43,521 nt of DNA from Pseudomonadota bacterium (GTDB lineage: Bacteria; Pseudomonadota; Alphaproteobacteria; Acetobacterales; Acetobacteraceae): assembly GCA_021805545.1 (NCBI GenBank), contig JAJZFB010000038.1, forward strand, positions 1 through 43,521, given 5' to 3'. The position numbers were made by a program, and so were the translations under genes. This document shows, one piece after another, positions 26,054-34,984 of this stretch; position 1 is the stretch's first letter; every line of letters starts with the position of its first letter. A model generated the notes under the pieces. It had not been told where the DNA came from, ran no database searches, and was given only the letters and a program-made list of their open reading frames with translations.

Positions 26054-26449
26054 ATGATCTATACCTACACCACCCGCATCTATTACCAGGATACAGACGC
26101 CGGCGGCATTGTGTACCACGCCAATTACTTAGCCATTGCCGAGCGCGCCCGCACGGAAGCCCTGCGTGAGATGGGCGCCCCCCATGCCGAATTAATTGCG
26201 GAATTCGGCGTCATGTTCGTGGTGCATCGCGTCAATTTGCACTATCAGCGCCCCGCACGCATCGATGAGCTGATCCGGGTTGAGACGGAATTTACCGAAG
26301 TGAACGGGGCAACTGTAACGCTTCGCCAAAATTTCATCCGAGACAGCGACTCGCTGGCTGTGCTTGAGCTGGGGCTTGGGTGCGCGCGGGTCTCGGATGG
26401 GAGGGCGGCGCGCATTCCGCGTGCCTTCGCGGCGCGGCTGAAAATTTGA
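26054..26449 (+). CDS. ybgC: Tol-Pal-associated acyl-CoA thioesterase YbgC
   Basis: 131 residues of the hotdog fold. YYQDTDAGGIVYHANYLAIAERARTE holds the catalytic Asp of the 4-hydroxybenzoyl-CoA-thioesterase family. It hydrolyses acyl-CoA or acyl-ACP thioesters in the cytoplasm and is regularly encoded first in the tol-pal operon; a role in phospholipid metabolism near the Tol complex is suggested in other species. It is 50 bases after ruvB and 15 bases before tolQ. Confidence 0.94.
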   Translation: MIYTYTTRIYYQDTDAGGIVYHANYLAIAERARTEALREMGAPHAELIAEFGVMFVVHRVNLHYQRPARIDELIRVETEFTEVNGATVTLRQNFIRDSDSLAVLELGLGCARVSDGRAARIPRAFAARLKI

Positions 26450-26464
26450 ACGGGGTGTAAGACA

Positions 26465-27184
26465 TTGAACGATACTGTAACGCAAAGCGCGGTTGCGGCA
26501 CCTGGCGGCTCCAGCCTTTCGCTGCTCAGCCTGTTCCTGCATGCGGACGCGGTGGTGAAGCTGGTGATGATCGTGCTGCTGCTCGCCAGCATCTGGGTCT
26601 GGACCATTATCATCGAAAAAACGGTGAGCCTGCGCCGCGTGAACCGCGAGGCCAACCAGTTCGAGGATGAATTCTGGTCCGGCGGCAGCCTGGATACGCT
26701 GTTCGACCGCGAGGGCGCGGACCCCGCCAACCCCATAGCCGCCGTGTTTGGCGCCGCCATGAGCGAGTGGAAGCGCACAGCGCGCATCGCGGGCAGCGAG
26801 ATTGGCAAGACCAGCGTGCGCGAGCGCGTGGACCGGGCCATGAACGTGACCATCATGCGCGAGATGGAGCGCCTGGAGCGGTTCATCATGTTTCTGGCCT
26901 CGGTCGGCGCCACGGCGCCGTTCATCGGCCTGTTCGGCACGGTTTGGGGCATCATGCACTCATTCTCGGCCATTGCCGCCATGCATAATACCGACCTCGC
27001 GGTGGTGGCGCCGGGCATTGCCGAGGCGCTGTTTGCCACCGCCATCGGCCTTGTGGCCGCCATTCCGGCGGTGCTGGCCTATAACAAGCTCTCCACCGAT
27101 CTGGCGCGCTTTGCCGCCCGGCTGGAGGGGTTTGCCTCGGAATTTTCCGCCATTCTGTCGCGCCAGACCGAGGAGCTTAAGTAA
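26465..27184 (+). CDS. tolQ: Tol-Pal system protein TolQ
   Basis: 239 residues of the TolQ/ExbB/MotA family with three membrane segments (LVMIVLLLASIWVWTIIIEK; GATAPFIGLFGTVWGIMHSF; APGIAEALFATAIGLVAAIPAV). It forms the proton-channel stator with TolR, energising TolA for outer-membrane constriction in division. The start is TTG 26465, with GGGGTG upstream; no suitable ATG is near the N-terminus. Confidence 0.95.
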   Translation: MNDTVTQSAVAAPGGSSLSLLSLFLHADAVVKLVMIVLLLASIWVWTIIIEKTVSLRRVNREANQFEDEFWSGGSLDTLFDREGADPANPIAAVFGAAMSEWKRTARIAGSEIGKTSVRERVDRAMNVTIMREMERLERFIMFLASVGATAPFIGLFGTVWGIMHSFSAIAAMHNTDLAVVAPGIAEALFATAIGLVAAIPAVLAYNKLSTDLARFAARLEGFASEFSAILSRQTEELK

Positions 27185-27610
<426 letters not shown>

Positions 27611-27632
27611 TAAAGGCCAGGAGTAATAATAC

Positions 27633-28583
27633 TTGGACCGCGATTTACGCCGCAGCGCCTATATTTCTGGCTTCGCGCATATCGCCTTGATTGTGGCGGC
27701 GATTGTGACGCTGCCGCTGCAGCCGCTTGCGACCGCGCCGGATATGGCTGTTGATGTGGATTTGATCGGCCCGACGGCGCCGCAGCAATCGCTGACCAAA
27801 GGGCCTGTGGCTGCCGTGAACAACACGCCCGTGGCGCACCAGGGGCCGCTGGCGGTGAGCAAGCCGCTGCACAAGCCCATTGAGGCGCCGCCGCCGCCGC
27901 CACCCCCGCCGCCGCCCGCGCCCAAACAGCCGCCGACGCAAACGCCGCCGAAAGCCGCGCCGCCACCCCCGCCGCCCAAGCCGAGCGAGCAGGTGGTGCC
28001 GAAGCCGCCGCCGCCGCCAAAAAAGACAGAGAAGCAGAGCACTGTTACGCCGCCGAAGGAAAAGCCGCAGGAGGTGAAAAAGCCGCCCGCGCCGATGCAA
28101 AGCCCGACGCACCAGCAGCACGAGGTAAAAACCCCCGCGCCGTTGAGCCAGAGCGTGCAGAACACGCTGCTGAAGCTGAAGGCGCTGCAGAAACAGCAGC
28201 AACCGCCAAAGGCCGTGTATAACCCCGATGCCGGTGGCGCGCCCAATGGCGGCGGCTCGCCTAATTCCACGGCCAATTCCGGCCTTACCGGGCCAGACCG
28301 CGCGGCCATTGGCAACCATGTGCGGCCATGCTGGAGCGTGGATGCCGAGGCGCAGGGGCTGAACGGGTTCTCGGTGCTGCTGCAGGTAACGACCGACCCC
28401 ACCGGCACGGTGCGCGAGGCTGAAATATCTCCGCAAAATACGGGTGATATGAGCGATCCGCTGTACTACGCCTTTACCCAGCGTGCCTTGGCCGCGGTGC
28501 TTAACGCGCAATGCGCCACGCTGCCGCTGCCCTCGAACATGCTGGGGCAGAACCAGACGTTTACGTTCTTGTTCTCGCCATGA
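27633..28583 (+). CDS. tolA: Tol-Pal system protein TolA
   Basis: 316 residues. One N-terminal membrane helix (SGFAHIALIVAAIVTLPL, with the conserved SxxxH), a long Pro/Lys-rich spacer (about 85-170) including runs of 8-10 prolines, and a C-terminal TonB/TolA-like domain (DRAAIGNHVRPCWSVDAEAQ to the end) with two cysteines that could form a disulfide. It spans the periplasm from TolQR to TolB/Pal. The start is TTG 27633 with AGGAG upstream. Alphaproteobacterial TolA proteins often have such Pro-rich spacers in place of the helical one of E. coli. Confidence 0.92.
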   Translation: MDRDLRRSAYISGFAHIALIVAAIVTLPLQPLATAPDMAVDVDLIGPTAPQQSLTKGPVAAVNNTPVAHQGPLAVSKPLHKPIEAPPPPPPPPPPAPKQPPTQTPPKAAPPPPPPKPSEQVVPKPPPPPKKTEKQSTVTPPKEKPQEVKKPPAPMQSPTHQQHEVKTPAPLSQSVQNTLLKLKALQKQQQPPKAVYNPDAGGAPNGGGSPNSTANSGLTGPDRAAIGNHVRPCWSVDAEAQGLNGFSVLLQVTTDPTGTVREAEISPQNTGDMSDPLYYAFTQRALAAVLNAQCATLPLPSNMLGQNQTFTFLFSP

Positions 28584-28629
28584 GGGAAACGGCCTTCATG
28601 GCGGTGACGAATTATCAATGTGCAACTTC

Positions 28630-28657
28630 ACCCGGCTCCCTTTATGTGGAGCCGGGT
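28630..28657 (+). other. Stem-loop between tolA and tolB
   Basis: ACCCGGCTCC (28630-28639) pairs perfectly with GGAGCCGGGT (28648-28657) around an 8-base loop. There is no T tract, so it may modulate or process the tol transcript rather than terminate it; tolB starts 42 bases downstream with its own GGGAG. Confidence 0.55.
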
Positions 28658-28698
28658 TACGCCTCACAGTTCAATTCTCGCCGTAAAAGGGAGTTACC

Positions 28699-30078
28699 AT
28701 GCTGAAATTGCCGCCCTATTCTCGCCGCCGCCTTATTGGCACTGGCGCTGCATCGCTTATTGGCGCGCCCGCCATGGCGCAGAGCATGATTGGGGGCGGC
28801 TCCGCCGCGCCGGCGGCGCAGCCTGGCGCCGGCACGGGGGCGAATGCGCCTATCGCGGTGAGCGGCGCGCAGAATGCGCCTATTCCCATTGCCATTACGC
28901 CATTCGCCACGCAGGGCGTGGGGGCGCAGATTACGCAGGTGATTACGGATGATTTGAACCATTCGGGCCTGTTCCGCAGCATCGACCCCGGCAGCTTTGT
29001 GCCCAACTCCATCAATAACGGCACGCCGGTATGGCAGAACTGGACGCTGCTGGGCGCGCAATGGATTGTGGTGGGCGATGTGCAGGACGCGGGCGGCGGG
29101 CAGCTGCATGTGGAATTCCGCCTGTGGAACGTACAGAACCAGAGCCAGGCGCAGGGCACGGCCTATACCACAACGCAGAGCAACTGGCGCCGTATTGGGC
29201 ATATTATCGCCGATACCATCTACCAGCAGGCCATTGGCGTTAAGGGGTATTTCGACTCCCGCGTGGCTTTCATCTCCGAATCCGGGCCCGACACTTCCCC
29301 CATACGCCGCCTGGCGGTGATGGATTATGATGGCGCCAATGTGCAGTTCCTGACGGATGGCTCATCGATGGCGATTACGCCGGAATATAACCCGACGCGC
29401 CAGCAGCTTGCGTTTGTGAGCATGGAGAGCGGCGGGCCGCGGGTTTATCTGTTTGACTTGCAGAACGGCACGAAGCGGCTTGTTGGGGCGTTTGGCCAGC
29501 AGACCATCGGGCCGCGCTTCTCGCCGGATGGCAATTCGCTGCTTATGTCGGTTTACGAGGATGGCGGTTCCGCGATTGTGAAGGTGGGGCTTGATGGCAG
29601 CATTATCGGGCATCTGACGGATACGTCCTCGATCAACGTCACACCCTGCTATTCGCCGGACGGGTCGCAGATCGTGTTCAATTCCGACCGCGACGGCGCG
29701 CAGCAGCTTTTCGTGATGAATGCGGATGGCTCGGGCGTGAAGCGTATCAGCTTCGGTAACGGGAGCTATGCCGAGCCGTGCTGGTCGCCGTCCGGAGATA
29801 TGATCTCTTACACGTTCTGGGGGTCGGATGTTGGCGGGTTCTCGATTGGCGTGATGGCGCCGGATGGCACGGGGGAGCGTATTCTCACCCAGGGCTATCT
29901 GGTGGGTAATTCCACCTTCTGCCCGAATGGGCGTGTGCTGATGTTCTACCGCCAGACGCCGCAGGGCAGCGGCACGGGAGACAGGATTTCCAGCATCGGC
30001 ATAGACGGGTTTAACGAGCGGCTGGTGCCGACCCCTAGCTATGCCTCGGACCCAAGCTGGGGGCCGCTGCTGGCTTGA
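28699..30078 (+). CDS. tolB: Tol-Pal system beta-propeller protein TolB
   Basis: 459 residues: export signal (SRRRLIGTGAASLIGAPAMAQ region, possibly Tat because of RRR), a low-complexity Gly/Ala linker, the alpha/beta TolB_N domain (IPIAITPFATQGVGAQITQV) and a six-bladed propeller built of WD40-like PD40 repeats (IGPRFSPDGNSLLMS, VTPCYSPDGSQIVFNSDRDG, AEPCWSPSGDMISYTF). A periplasmic partner of Pal and TolA. GGGAG precedes the ATG. The gene is followed by a strong hairpin, and no pal gene is found downstream. Confidence 0.95.
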   Translation: MLKLPPYSRRRLIGTGAASLIGAPAMAQSMIGGGSAAPAAQPGAGTGANAPIAVSGAQNAPIPIAITPFATQGVGAQITQVITDDLNHSGLFRSIDPGSFVPNSINNGTPVWQNWTLLGAQWIVVGDVQDAGGGQLHVEFRLWNVQNQSQAQGTAYTTTQSNWRRIGHIIADTIYQQAIGVKGYFDSRVAFISESGPDTSPIRRLAVMDYDGANVQFLTDGSSMAITPEYNPTRQQLAFVSMESGGPRVYLFDLQNGTKRLVGAFGQQTIGPRFSPDGNSLLMSVYEDGGSAIVKVGLDGSIIGHLTDTSSINVTPCYSPDGSQIVFNSDRDGAQQLFVMNADGSGVKRISFGNGSYAEPCWSPSGDMISYTFWGSDVGGFSIGVMAPDGTGERILTQGYLVGNSTFCPNGRVLMFYRQTPQGSGTGDRISSIGIDGFNERLVPTPSYASDPSWGPLLA

Positions 30079-30136
30079 AGCCGGATGAGTTCAGGCCGGA
30101 TCATGTTGTGATCCGGCCTGAACTCTGAATCCGGCT
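30079..30136 (+). terminator. Long stem-loop after tolB
   Basis: GAGTTCAGGCCGGATCA (30087-30103) pairs perfectly, 17 bp, with 30109-30125, and an outer AGCCGGAT/ATCCGGCT stem extends it. It begins directly after the tolB stop. There is no T tract; it probably protects the mRNA 3' end or ends the transcript. Confidence 0.6.
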
Positions 30137-30141
30137 CTCAA

Positions 30142-30217
30142 CCAATGAAGTAGAGCGTGATTCAGACGTTCGAATCGCGCGCAAAGCGAGCGCATCTCAA
30201 GTCATCACGCTAAAGCG
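30142..30217 (+). repeat. 76-bp dispersed structured repeat, copy 2
   Basis: Gapless match to 15730-15805 (14 mismatches by hand). The outer arms AGCGTGAT (30153-30160) and ATCACGCT (30204-30211) pair perfectly; an inner CGCGCGC-AAA-GCGAGCG arm pairs with one mismatch. Directly after it, CTAAAGCGGGC recurs within about 15 bases. Confidence 0.75.
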
Positions 30218-30264
30218 GGCGCTCTAAAGCGGGCACGGTAAAGCAATGGCGGGAGGCGCAAACC

Positions 30265-30759
30265 TCATGGTGCCGCCGCCCGCCCCATGCCCATGGCTTG
30301 GCCAAAGCCGTTGGGGCGCGGCAGTACGGCATGCAGCGCTTGCGTTGCCCGCAACTTCGCGCCAACACCGCCAGCCCAGGGGGTGGAGCGCCCGGTGGCG
30401 CGGCTGACGCTCACGGCCAGCATTTCAGCAAAGCAAATGCGCTTGGGGCCGCCCTCGCGGTACATCTCGATGGCGATATGCGCACGCTTGGCATCGGCAT
30501 CGGCCAGGACGAAATCGATCAGCGCTGTGTCACCGCCAAAAATTTCGCGCTCGTAACGCACATTCAGCCCGCCAAAAACGTAGATTTGCTGGTGTTCCTC
30601 TTTATATGCCTCGTCCAGCCCGTGGGCGGCGAAGAAGCCGCGCGCGGCCTCGTTGAACAGCATGACATAGTTGGCGACGAAAAGATGACTGGTATTGGCG
30701 CTGAGCCATTCCGGCTTGATGACAACGTTAAGGGCACGAAACGGCGCGGTGGCGGGCAT
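30265..30759 (-). CDS. Hotdog-fold thioesterase family protein
   Basis: 164 residues. VIKPEWLSANTSHLFVANYVMLFNEAARGFFAAHG corresponds to the EWxDxNGHxNxxxY segment of thioesterase-like (4HBT/FatB-like) proteins, with N and S in place of the usual D/N residues. QQIYVFGGLNVRYEREIFGGD and ICFAEMLAVSVS complete the fold. Probably hydrolyses a short acyl-CoA; carnitine/betaine-type thioesterases are one possible subgroup. ATG 30759 is preferred (AAGGAG 8 bases upstream) over a TTG two codons earlier. Confidence 0.75.
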   Translation of the reverse strand: MPATAPFRALNVVIKPEWLSANTSHLFVANYVMLFNEAARGFFAAHGLDEAYKEEHQQIYVFGGLNVRYEREIFGGDTALIDFVLADADAKRAHIAIEMYREGGPKRICFAEMLAVSVSRATGRSTPWAGGVGAKLRATQALHAVLPRPNGFGQAMGMGRAAAP

Positions 30760-30869
30760 GGGCAAATCTCCTTGAGCGGGTGTTTACCGCGCGTGCGGCC
30801 TGGCCGGAAGCCCAGGCTGGGGCTGGGTGTTTTATGAAGATAAAATTTTTGATGATGACCAGAAAAATT

Positions 30870-30911
30870 TTGGTGTAGATCAATGAGTAGGGGGGCGGCG
30901 GGACGTATTCA
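30870..30911 (+). promoter_or_regulatory. FNR-box promoter of ompW
   Basis: TTGGT-GTAG-ATCAA (30870-30883) is one base off the FNR consensus. TATTCA (30906-30911) is a -10 element; initiation near 30918 would place the box centre at -41.5. E. coli ompW is known to be FNR-dependent, which supports the reading. Confidence 0.65.
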
Positions 30912-30946
30912 GGCGGGATCGAACCTGAAATGGGAGACTTCCGCCA

Positions 30947-31624
30947 ATGAAATCCAGTCTTCGCCTGGCCGCCGTCGCCGGGCTGTTGGCCGCCACGGCC
31001 ATTACCCCAGCCCGCGCGCAGAATTTTCTGACCGGCCCGACAGGGTATGAGAGCGGCGATGTTCTTGTGCATCTCAGCCTGCTGGGGGTATTCCCCATGA
31101 ATTACGCCAGCCATGTGGGCGGGGCGCTGGCGGGTAGCAGCGTGCATGTTTCGGCCGGGGTTTCGCCAGAGCTGGACGGGTCTTACTTCCTCACGCCGCA
31201 TTGGTCGTTGCAGCTTATTGCCGCCAGCTCGCGGCATAATGTGTGGGTGGATGGCGGTGCTGCTGGCAAGGTGAAGGTGGGTTCCACCTGGGTGCTGCCG
31301 CCCACGCTTACGGCGCAGTACCATTTTGCCCAGATTGGGCCGGTGCGCCCCTATGCCGGGCTGGGCCTGACGGTGGCGTTTTTCTATGCGCCGGATGCGT
31401 CCTCTTACCTTAAGGAAAACGGGTTGAAGATGGGCGGGCTTTCCACGGCCGTGGGACCAACGCTGAATGTTGGCTTCGACGTGCCGATAACCGGTAACTG
31501 GAGCGCCAATGTGGATGTGAAGCAGATGTTCCTGGTGACCGGCACCCATGTGGCCGGCTCGATAGGCGCGCTGACCGAGCTGGACCCGCTGACCGTGGGT
31601 CTGGGTGTGGGCTACAAGTTCTGA
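30947..31624 (+). CDS. ompW: OmpW-family outer membrane protein
   Basis: 225 residues with a signal peptide (cleavage after ARAQ or ARA). Alternating hydrophobic beta strands follow; GPVRPYAGLGLTVAFFY and the terminal LTVGLGVGYKF, ending in aromatic Phe for BAM recognition, are OmpW hallmarks. It forms an eight-stranded barrel with a hydrophobic channel for small apolar compounds. GGGAG precedes the ATG. An FNR-type promoter upstream and an intrinsic terminator downstream make it monocistronic. Confidence 0.9.
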   Translation: MKSSLRLAAVAGLLAATAITPARAQNFLTGPTGYESGDVLVHLSLLGVFPMNYASHVGGALAGSSVHVSAGVSPELDGSYFLTPHWSLQLIAASSRHNVWVDGGAAGKVKVGSTWVLPPTLTAQYHFAQIGPVRPYAGLGLTVAFFYAPDASSYLKENGLKMGGLSTAVGPTLNVGFDVPITGNWSANVDVKQMFLVTGTHVAGSIGALTELDPLTVGLGVGYKF

Positions 31625-31628
31625 AATT

Positions 31629-31655
31629 GCAGGGGGCAGCACCCCCTGCTATTTT
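31629..31655 (+). terminator. Intrinsic terminator of ompW
   Basis: GCAGGGGG (31629-31636) pairs with CCCCCTGC (31642-31649) around CAGCA, followed by TATTTT. The right arm overlaps the stop codon of the convergent esterase gene, so one element may serve both ends. Confidence 0.88.
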
Positions 31656-32689
31656 AAGTGCTTGCGGAAGAAGCGGATGATGGTGGCGTTGGCGTCCGCG
31701 CTTTCGGGCAGCCAGGGGTCGTTGTAGAAGCAATGGCCCATGCCATCGAATACATGCAGTTCGGCCTCTACCCCGGCTTGGCTAAGGGCGCGGTGCAGGG
31801 CGAGGGCTGGGCTCATATCGAAAGCGCGCGTGCCGGTGATGAGCAGGGCGGGCGGGAATTTGGCGCGGAATTCCGGCGGAGCGCGGTGCGGGTGGGCAAG
31901 GATGTCATCCGGGCTGCTGCCGTCGAAATAGCCGTATTTCATGGTATGCAGGTTGCCCATCAGGTCCATGGGCGGCTGGCGCCCGGTGCCGATGGCGGAG
32001 AAATAGGCCGAATCGCCCGTGCCGCCCGTGCCTGCGCCCAGCACGCCAATGGCGCCGGGGGCTGGCAGGCCTTTATTCAAAATCCAGGCCGTGGCCTGCG
32101 CGGTAAGCGCGCCGCCGGCCGAGCCGCCGTAAATGCCTATGCGTTCAGCCGGGTAGCGGGTGAGCAAGGCTCGGTACACGGCCTCCACATCCTCGCTCGC
32201 CGCCGGGTAGCGGTGCTCGTAGGCTTGCCGGTAATCGACGGAAACAACCCGGAATTTGCCGAGATGGGCAAGGGGGATGGATTCCAGCCGCCCGCCCAGC
32301 ACGGCGCCCGAGATGAAGGCGCCGCCATGCAGGTTGATAAGTACGCATTTATCGTCATCGCCGGATAAGGGGGTGAATTCCTCGACATTTACCCCGTTCA
32401 GCACATTGCCCTGCATATGTACGGGAAAATCGGCGGCCATGCGCGCCAGCATGGGTTTGAGAAAACCTTCATCCAGCCCGTGGCGAAAAATATCCACCAT
32501 GGCGCGGAACTGGGTTTCATCCTTCGCGGATGAGAGGTCTGGCATCATGCCGGCTTGTTGCAGCGCCGTGGCCTGCGCCTTGGCCGCCGCCGGGCTAAGG
32601 GCGGCGGAAAGCGGCAGAAAAAAGGGCTGGACGGCGACAATGCCCGTGCTGCTCACGGGCAATTTGCCGCCAGGTGCCAAATTTGTCAT
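31649..32689 (-). CDS. Alpha/beta hydrolase, hormone-sensitive-lipase (HSL) type esterase
   Basis: 346 residues. INLHGGAFISG is the HGG(G) oxyanion motif of the HSL family, IYGGSAGGALTAQ contains the nucleophile Ser (GxSxG), TRAFDMSPALALH the catalytic Asp, and DGMGHCFYN the His. A roughly 100-residue N-terminal cap region precedes the core. It probably hydrolyses short-chain esters in the cytoplasm (no clear signal peptide); the natural substrate is unknown. CGGAGGATCC precedes the ATG. Divergent from rpsB. Confidence 0.87.
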   Translation of the reverse strand: MTNLAPGGKLPVSSTGIVAVQPFFLPLSAALSPAAAKAQATALQQAGMMPDLSSAKDETQFRAMVDIFRHGLDEGFLKPMLARMAADFPVHMQGNVLNGVNVEEFTPLSGDDDKCVLINLHGGAFISGAVLGGRLESIPLAHLGKFRVVSVDYRQAYEHRYPAASEDVEAVYRALLTRYPAERIGIYGGSAGGALTAQATAWILNKGLPAPGAIGVLGAGTGGTGDSAYFSAIGTGRQPPMDLMGNLHTMKYGYFDGSSPDDILAHPHRAPPEFRAKFPPALLITGTRAFDMSPALALHRALSQAGVEAELHVFDGMGHCFYNDPWLPESADANATIIRFFRKHLK

Positions 32690-32723
32690 GGATCCTCCGT
32701 TTTTATTGCCATTACGCCCATAC

Positions 32724-32752
32724 TTGCCTTTTTAGGCGTGGTGCGCCATATG
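32724..32752 (+). promoter_or_regulatory. Possible rpsB promoter
   Basis: TTGCCT (32724-32729), a 17-base spacer and CATATG (32747-32752) lie about 130 bases upstream of the rpsB ATG, leaving room for a regulatory leader as is usual for rpsB. A match by eye. Confidence 0.35.
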
Positions 32753-32881
32753 CGGCCCGTCCGCATGGTGCGGGCAAATTCACACGCGGGGGCCTTTCCG
32801 GCGCAAGCCTATTGGTCCGGTGCCTCATGGTGCTTCCCCCGCGGAGGATAGAACCGGAACTTATAGGAAAGAGAACTGCCA

Positions 32882-33655
32882 ATGGCACTTCCCGATGTTT
32901 CTTTGCGCCAGCTTTTGGAAGCCGGCGTGCATTTTGGCCATAATACCCGCCGCTGGAACCCGCGCATGGCGCCGTACCTGTTTGGCGTACGCAACCAGGT
33001 GCATATTATCGACCTGCAGCAAACCGCGCCGCTGCTGGAGCGCGCCCTGAAGGCCGTGCGCGATGTAACCGCCGCTGGCGGCCGCGTGCTGTTTGTGGGC
33101 ACCAAGCGCGCCGCGGCTGATTATGTGGCGGAATCCGCGCAGCGCTGCGGCCAGTATTACGTGAACCACCGCTGGCTGGGTGGCATGCTGACCAACTGGA
33201 AGACCATCACCGGCTCCATCAAGCGCCTGCGCCAGATGGACGAGCTGCTGGCGGGCGAGACCCAGGGCTATTCCAAGAAGGAAGTGCTGAACATGACGCG
33301 CGACCGCGAGAAGCTGGAGCGCGCGCTGGGCGGCATCAAGGACATGGGTGGCCTGCCGGATATTTTGTTCGTGATTGACACCAACAAGGAGAAGCTGGCG
33401 GTTGAGGAAGCCAATAAGCTGGGCATCCCCGTCATCGCCATTCTGGACTCCAACTCCGACCCCACGGGCGTGACCTTCCCCGTGCCAGGCAATGACGACG
33501 CGATTCGCGCCATTACCCTGTATTGCGACATGGTGGCCGGTGCGGTGCTGGATGGCATTTCCGCCGAGCTGGGTTCCTCTGGGATTGACCTGGGTGCCGC
33601 CGCCGCGCCGATTTTGGACGCGGTGCCGGAAGCCGGGGCTGAGGCGCACGCCTGA
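32882..33655 (+). CDS. rpsB: 30S ribosomal protein S2
   Basis: 257 residues. [27 protein letters not shown] opens the protein as in all S2 proteins, with [29 protein letters not shown] and the C-terminal [21 protein letters not shown]. It joins the small subunit late and helps recruit S1. The GGAAAGAG site precedes ATG 32882. Cotranscription with tsf, as in nearly all bacteria, is likely. Confidence 0.97.
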   Translation: MALPDVSLRQLLEAGVHFGHNTRRWNPRMAPYLFGVRNQVHIIDLQQTAPLLERALKAVRDVTAAGGRVLFVGTKRAAADYVAESAQRCGQYYVNHRWLGGMLTNWKTITGSIKRLRQMDELLAGETQGYSKKEVLNMTRDREKLERALGGIKDMGGLPDILFVIDTNKEKLAVEEANKLGIPVIAILDSNSDPTGVTFPVPGNDDAIRAITLYCDMVAGAVLDGISAELGSSGIDLGAAAAPILDAVPEAGAEAHA

Positions 33656-33748
33656 TTTGCCGCCGGGGCCGCGTGCCCCGGGTGATTGTTGAATGAAGCG
33701 CGCGGGGGCAAAACCTCCGCGCGCAAACGCATCGTAAGGAGCATACAC

Positions 33749-34657
33749 ATGGCTGAAATTACCGCTGCCCTGGTGAAGGACCTGCGCGAGACGACCGGCG
33801 CCGGCATGATGGATTGCAAAAAGGCGCTGACCGAGAGCAATGGCGACGTGCAGGCCGCCATTGACTGGCTGCGCAAGAAGGGGCTTTCCGCCGCCGCCAA
33901 AAAATCTGGCCGCGTGGCCGCCGAGGGGCTGGTTGCCGTGGCGCTGGCGCCGGGCAAGGTGGCGCTGGTGGAAGTGAATGCCGAAACCGACTTCCTGGCC
34001 CGCAACGAGACCTTCCAGAATTTCGTCGAGGGTGTTGCCAAGGTGGCGCTGAGCGTGGGTGAGGATGTGGAGGCCATCAAGGCCGCCGCTTACCCCGGCA
34101 CGGGCCGCACCGTGGCGGAAGAGACCGTGCACCAGATCGCCACCATCGGCGAGAATATCGCGCTGCGCCGCGCCGCCGTTATCGAGGTGCCGGGTGGCGT
34201 TGCCGCCGCCTATGTGCATGGCGCCGTGAAGCCGGGCCTGGGCAAGATTGGCGTTATCGTCGGCCTGACCGGCAAGGCGGATGCCGCGATTGAAGACCTG
34301 GGCAAGAAGGTTGGCATGCATGTTGCCGCGACGCCGGGCACCACCGCGCTGACCATTGCTGAAGTGGACCCGGCCACGCTGGAGCGCGAGAAGAACGTGC
34401 TGACCGAGCAGGCCCGCGCCTCTGGCAAGCCCGAGAACATCATCGAGAAGATGGTCGAAGGCCGCGTGAAGAAGTTCTACGAGGACGTGGTGCTGCTGGA
34501 GCAGGTGTGGGTGCATGATGGCGAGAGCAAGGTGAAGGATGTGGTGAAGAAGGCTGGCGCCGAGATTGCCCGCTTTGTGTGCTTCCGCCTTGGCGAAGGC
34601 ATTGATAAGGAAGCCACCGACTTTGCCGCTGAAGTGGCGGCTGCCGCCGGGGTGTAA
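33749..34657 (+). CDS. tsf: Elongation factor Ts
   Basis: 302 residues. [34 protein letters not shown] is the universal EF-Ts N-terminal UBA-like start, followed by the TDFVA-type segment [17 protein letters not shown] that contacts EF-Tu and a coiled-coil region. It exchanges GDP on EF-Tu. The frame is open upstream; ATG 33749 is chosen by homology and AAGGA. Confidence 0.97.
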   Translation: MAEITAALVKDLRETTGAGMMDCKKALTESNGDVQAAIDWLRKKGLSAAAKKSGRVAAEGLVAVALAPGKVALVEVNAETDFLARNETFQNFVEGVAKVALSVGEDVEAIKAAAYPGTGRTVAEETVHQIATIGENIALRRAAVIEVPGGVAAAYVHGAVKPGLGKIGVIVGLTGKADAAIEDLGKKVGMHVAATPGTTALTIAEVDPATLEREKNVLTEQARASGKPENIIEKMVEGRVKKFYEDVVLLEQVWVHDGESKVKDVVKKAGAEIARFVCFRLGEGIDKEATDFAAEVAAAAGV

Positions 34658-34688
34658 TGGGTAACGGCCAGGGGTGCTGCCCCAGGCG

Positions 34689-34754
34689 CTAGTGTGATGG
34701 TGCTGAAATTCGTGATGTGAAATATCGCGAATTTCAGAAGCTGAATCACATTAG
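34689..34754. repeat. Nested palindrome A (CTAGTGTGAT type)
   Basis: Outer arms CTAGTGTGAT and ATCACATTAG pair with one G-T mismatch; inner arms CTGAAATTCG and CGAATTTCAG pair perfectly. The architecture is shared with palindrome B 13 bases downstream. Confidence 0.7.
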
Positions 34755-34767
34755 CTTATTGATTTTT

Positions 34768-34820
34768 CTAGTGTCCACCATGGTTCTGAAATCCAACGGA
34801 TTTCAGAACCGGGACACTAG
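34768..34820. repeat. Nested palindrome B (CTAGTGTCC type)
   Basis: Outer arms CTAGTGTCC and GGACACTAG pair perfectly; inner arms GGTTCTGAAATCC and GGATTTCAGAACC pair perfectly around AAC. It shares CTAGTGT and CTGAAAT blocks with palindrome A. Confidence 0.75.
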
Positions 34821-34873
34821 ACAAGGGGCCATGCCTTGCCCGTGGAAACACGGCTGGGATGGCCCTTTTTTTA

Positions 34874-34984
34874 GAGATTGTTTGCAAAGTCTACTCTGGC
34901 GGCCGTCCAAGGGCGATTTTCTGCGCGCCGGTGCTCAAAAATCACCCCTGGACGACTCACCAGAGCGGCTTTTCAAACAATCTC
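34874..34984. repeat. Long imperfect palindrome (MITE/REP-like), copy 2
   Basis: GAGATTGTTTG at the left end is the exact inverse of CAAACAATCTC at the right, and the arms (CTCTGG..CGTCCA.GGG.GATTTT) match at about 80% over 45 bases. The right arm shares CGGTGC(C/T)CAAAAATC with copy 1 at 22864-23007. It carries no ORF and is MITE-sized. Confidence 0.75.

Noticed and set aside
27880-28030. CCG/GCC microsatellite as a non-coding repeat
   Set aside because: It encodes the Pro-rich spacer of TolA in frame, a normal feature of alphaproteobacterial TolA.
27645-28511. Arg-rich and Gly-rich frames antisense to tolA
   Set aside because: They are the complement of the proline codon runs (CCG/CGG) of the TolA spacer.
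32861-34516. A 551-codon frame antisense to rpsB and tsf
   Set aside because: Same artefact of codon bias; the sense strand encodes S2 and EF-Ts with full family signatures.
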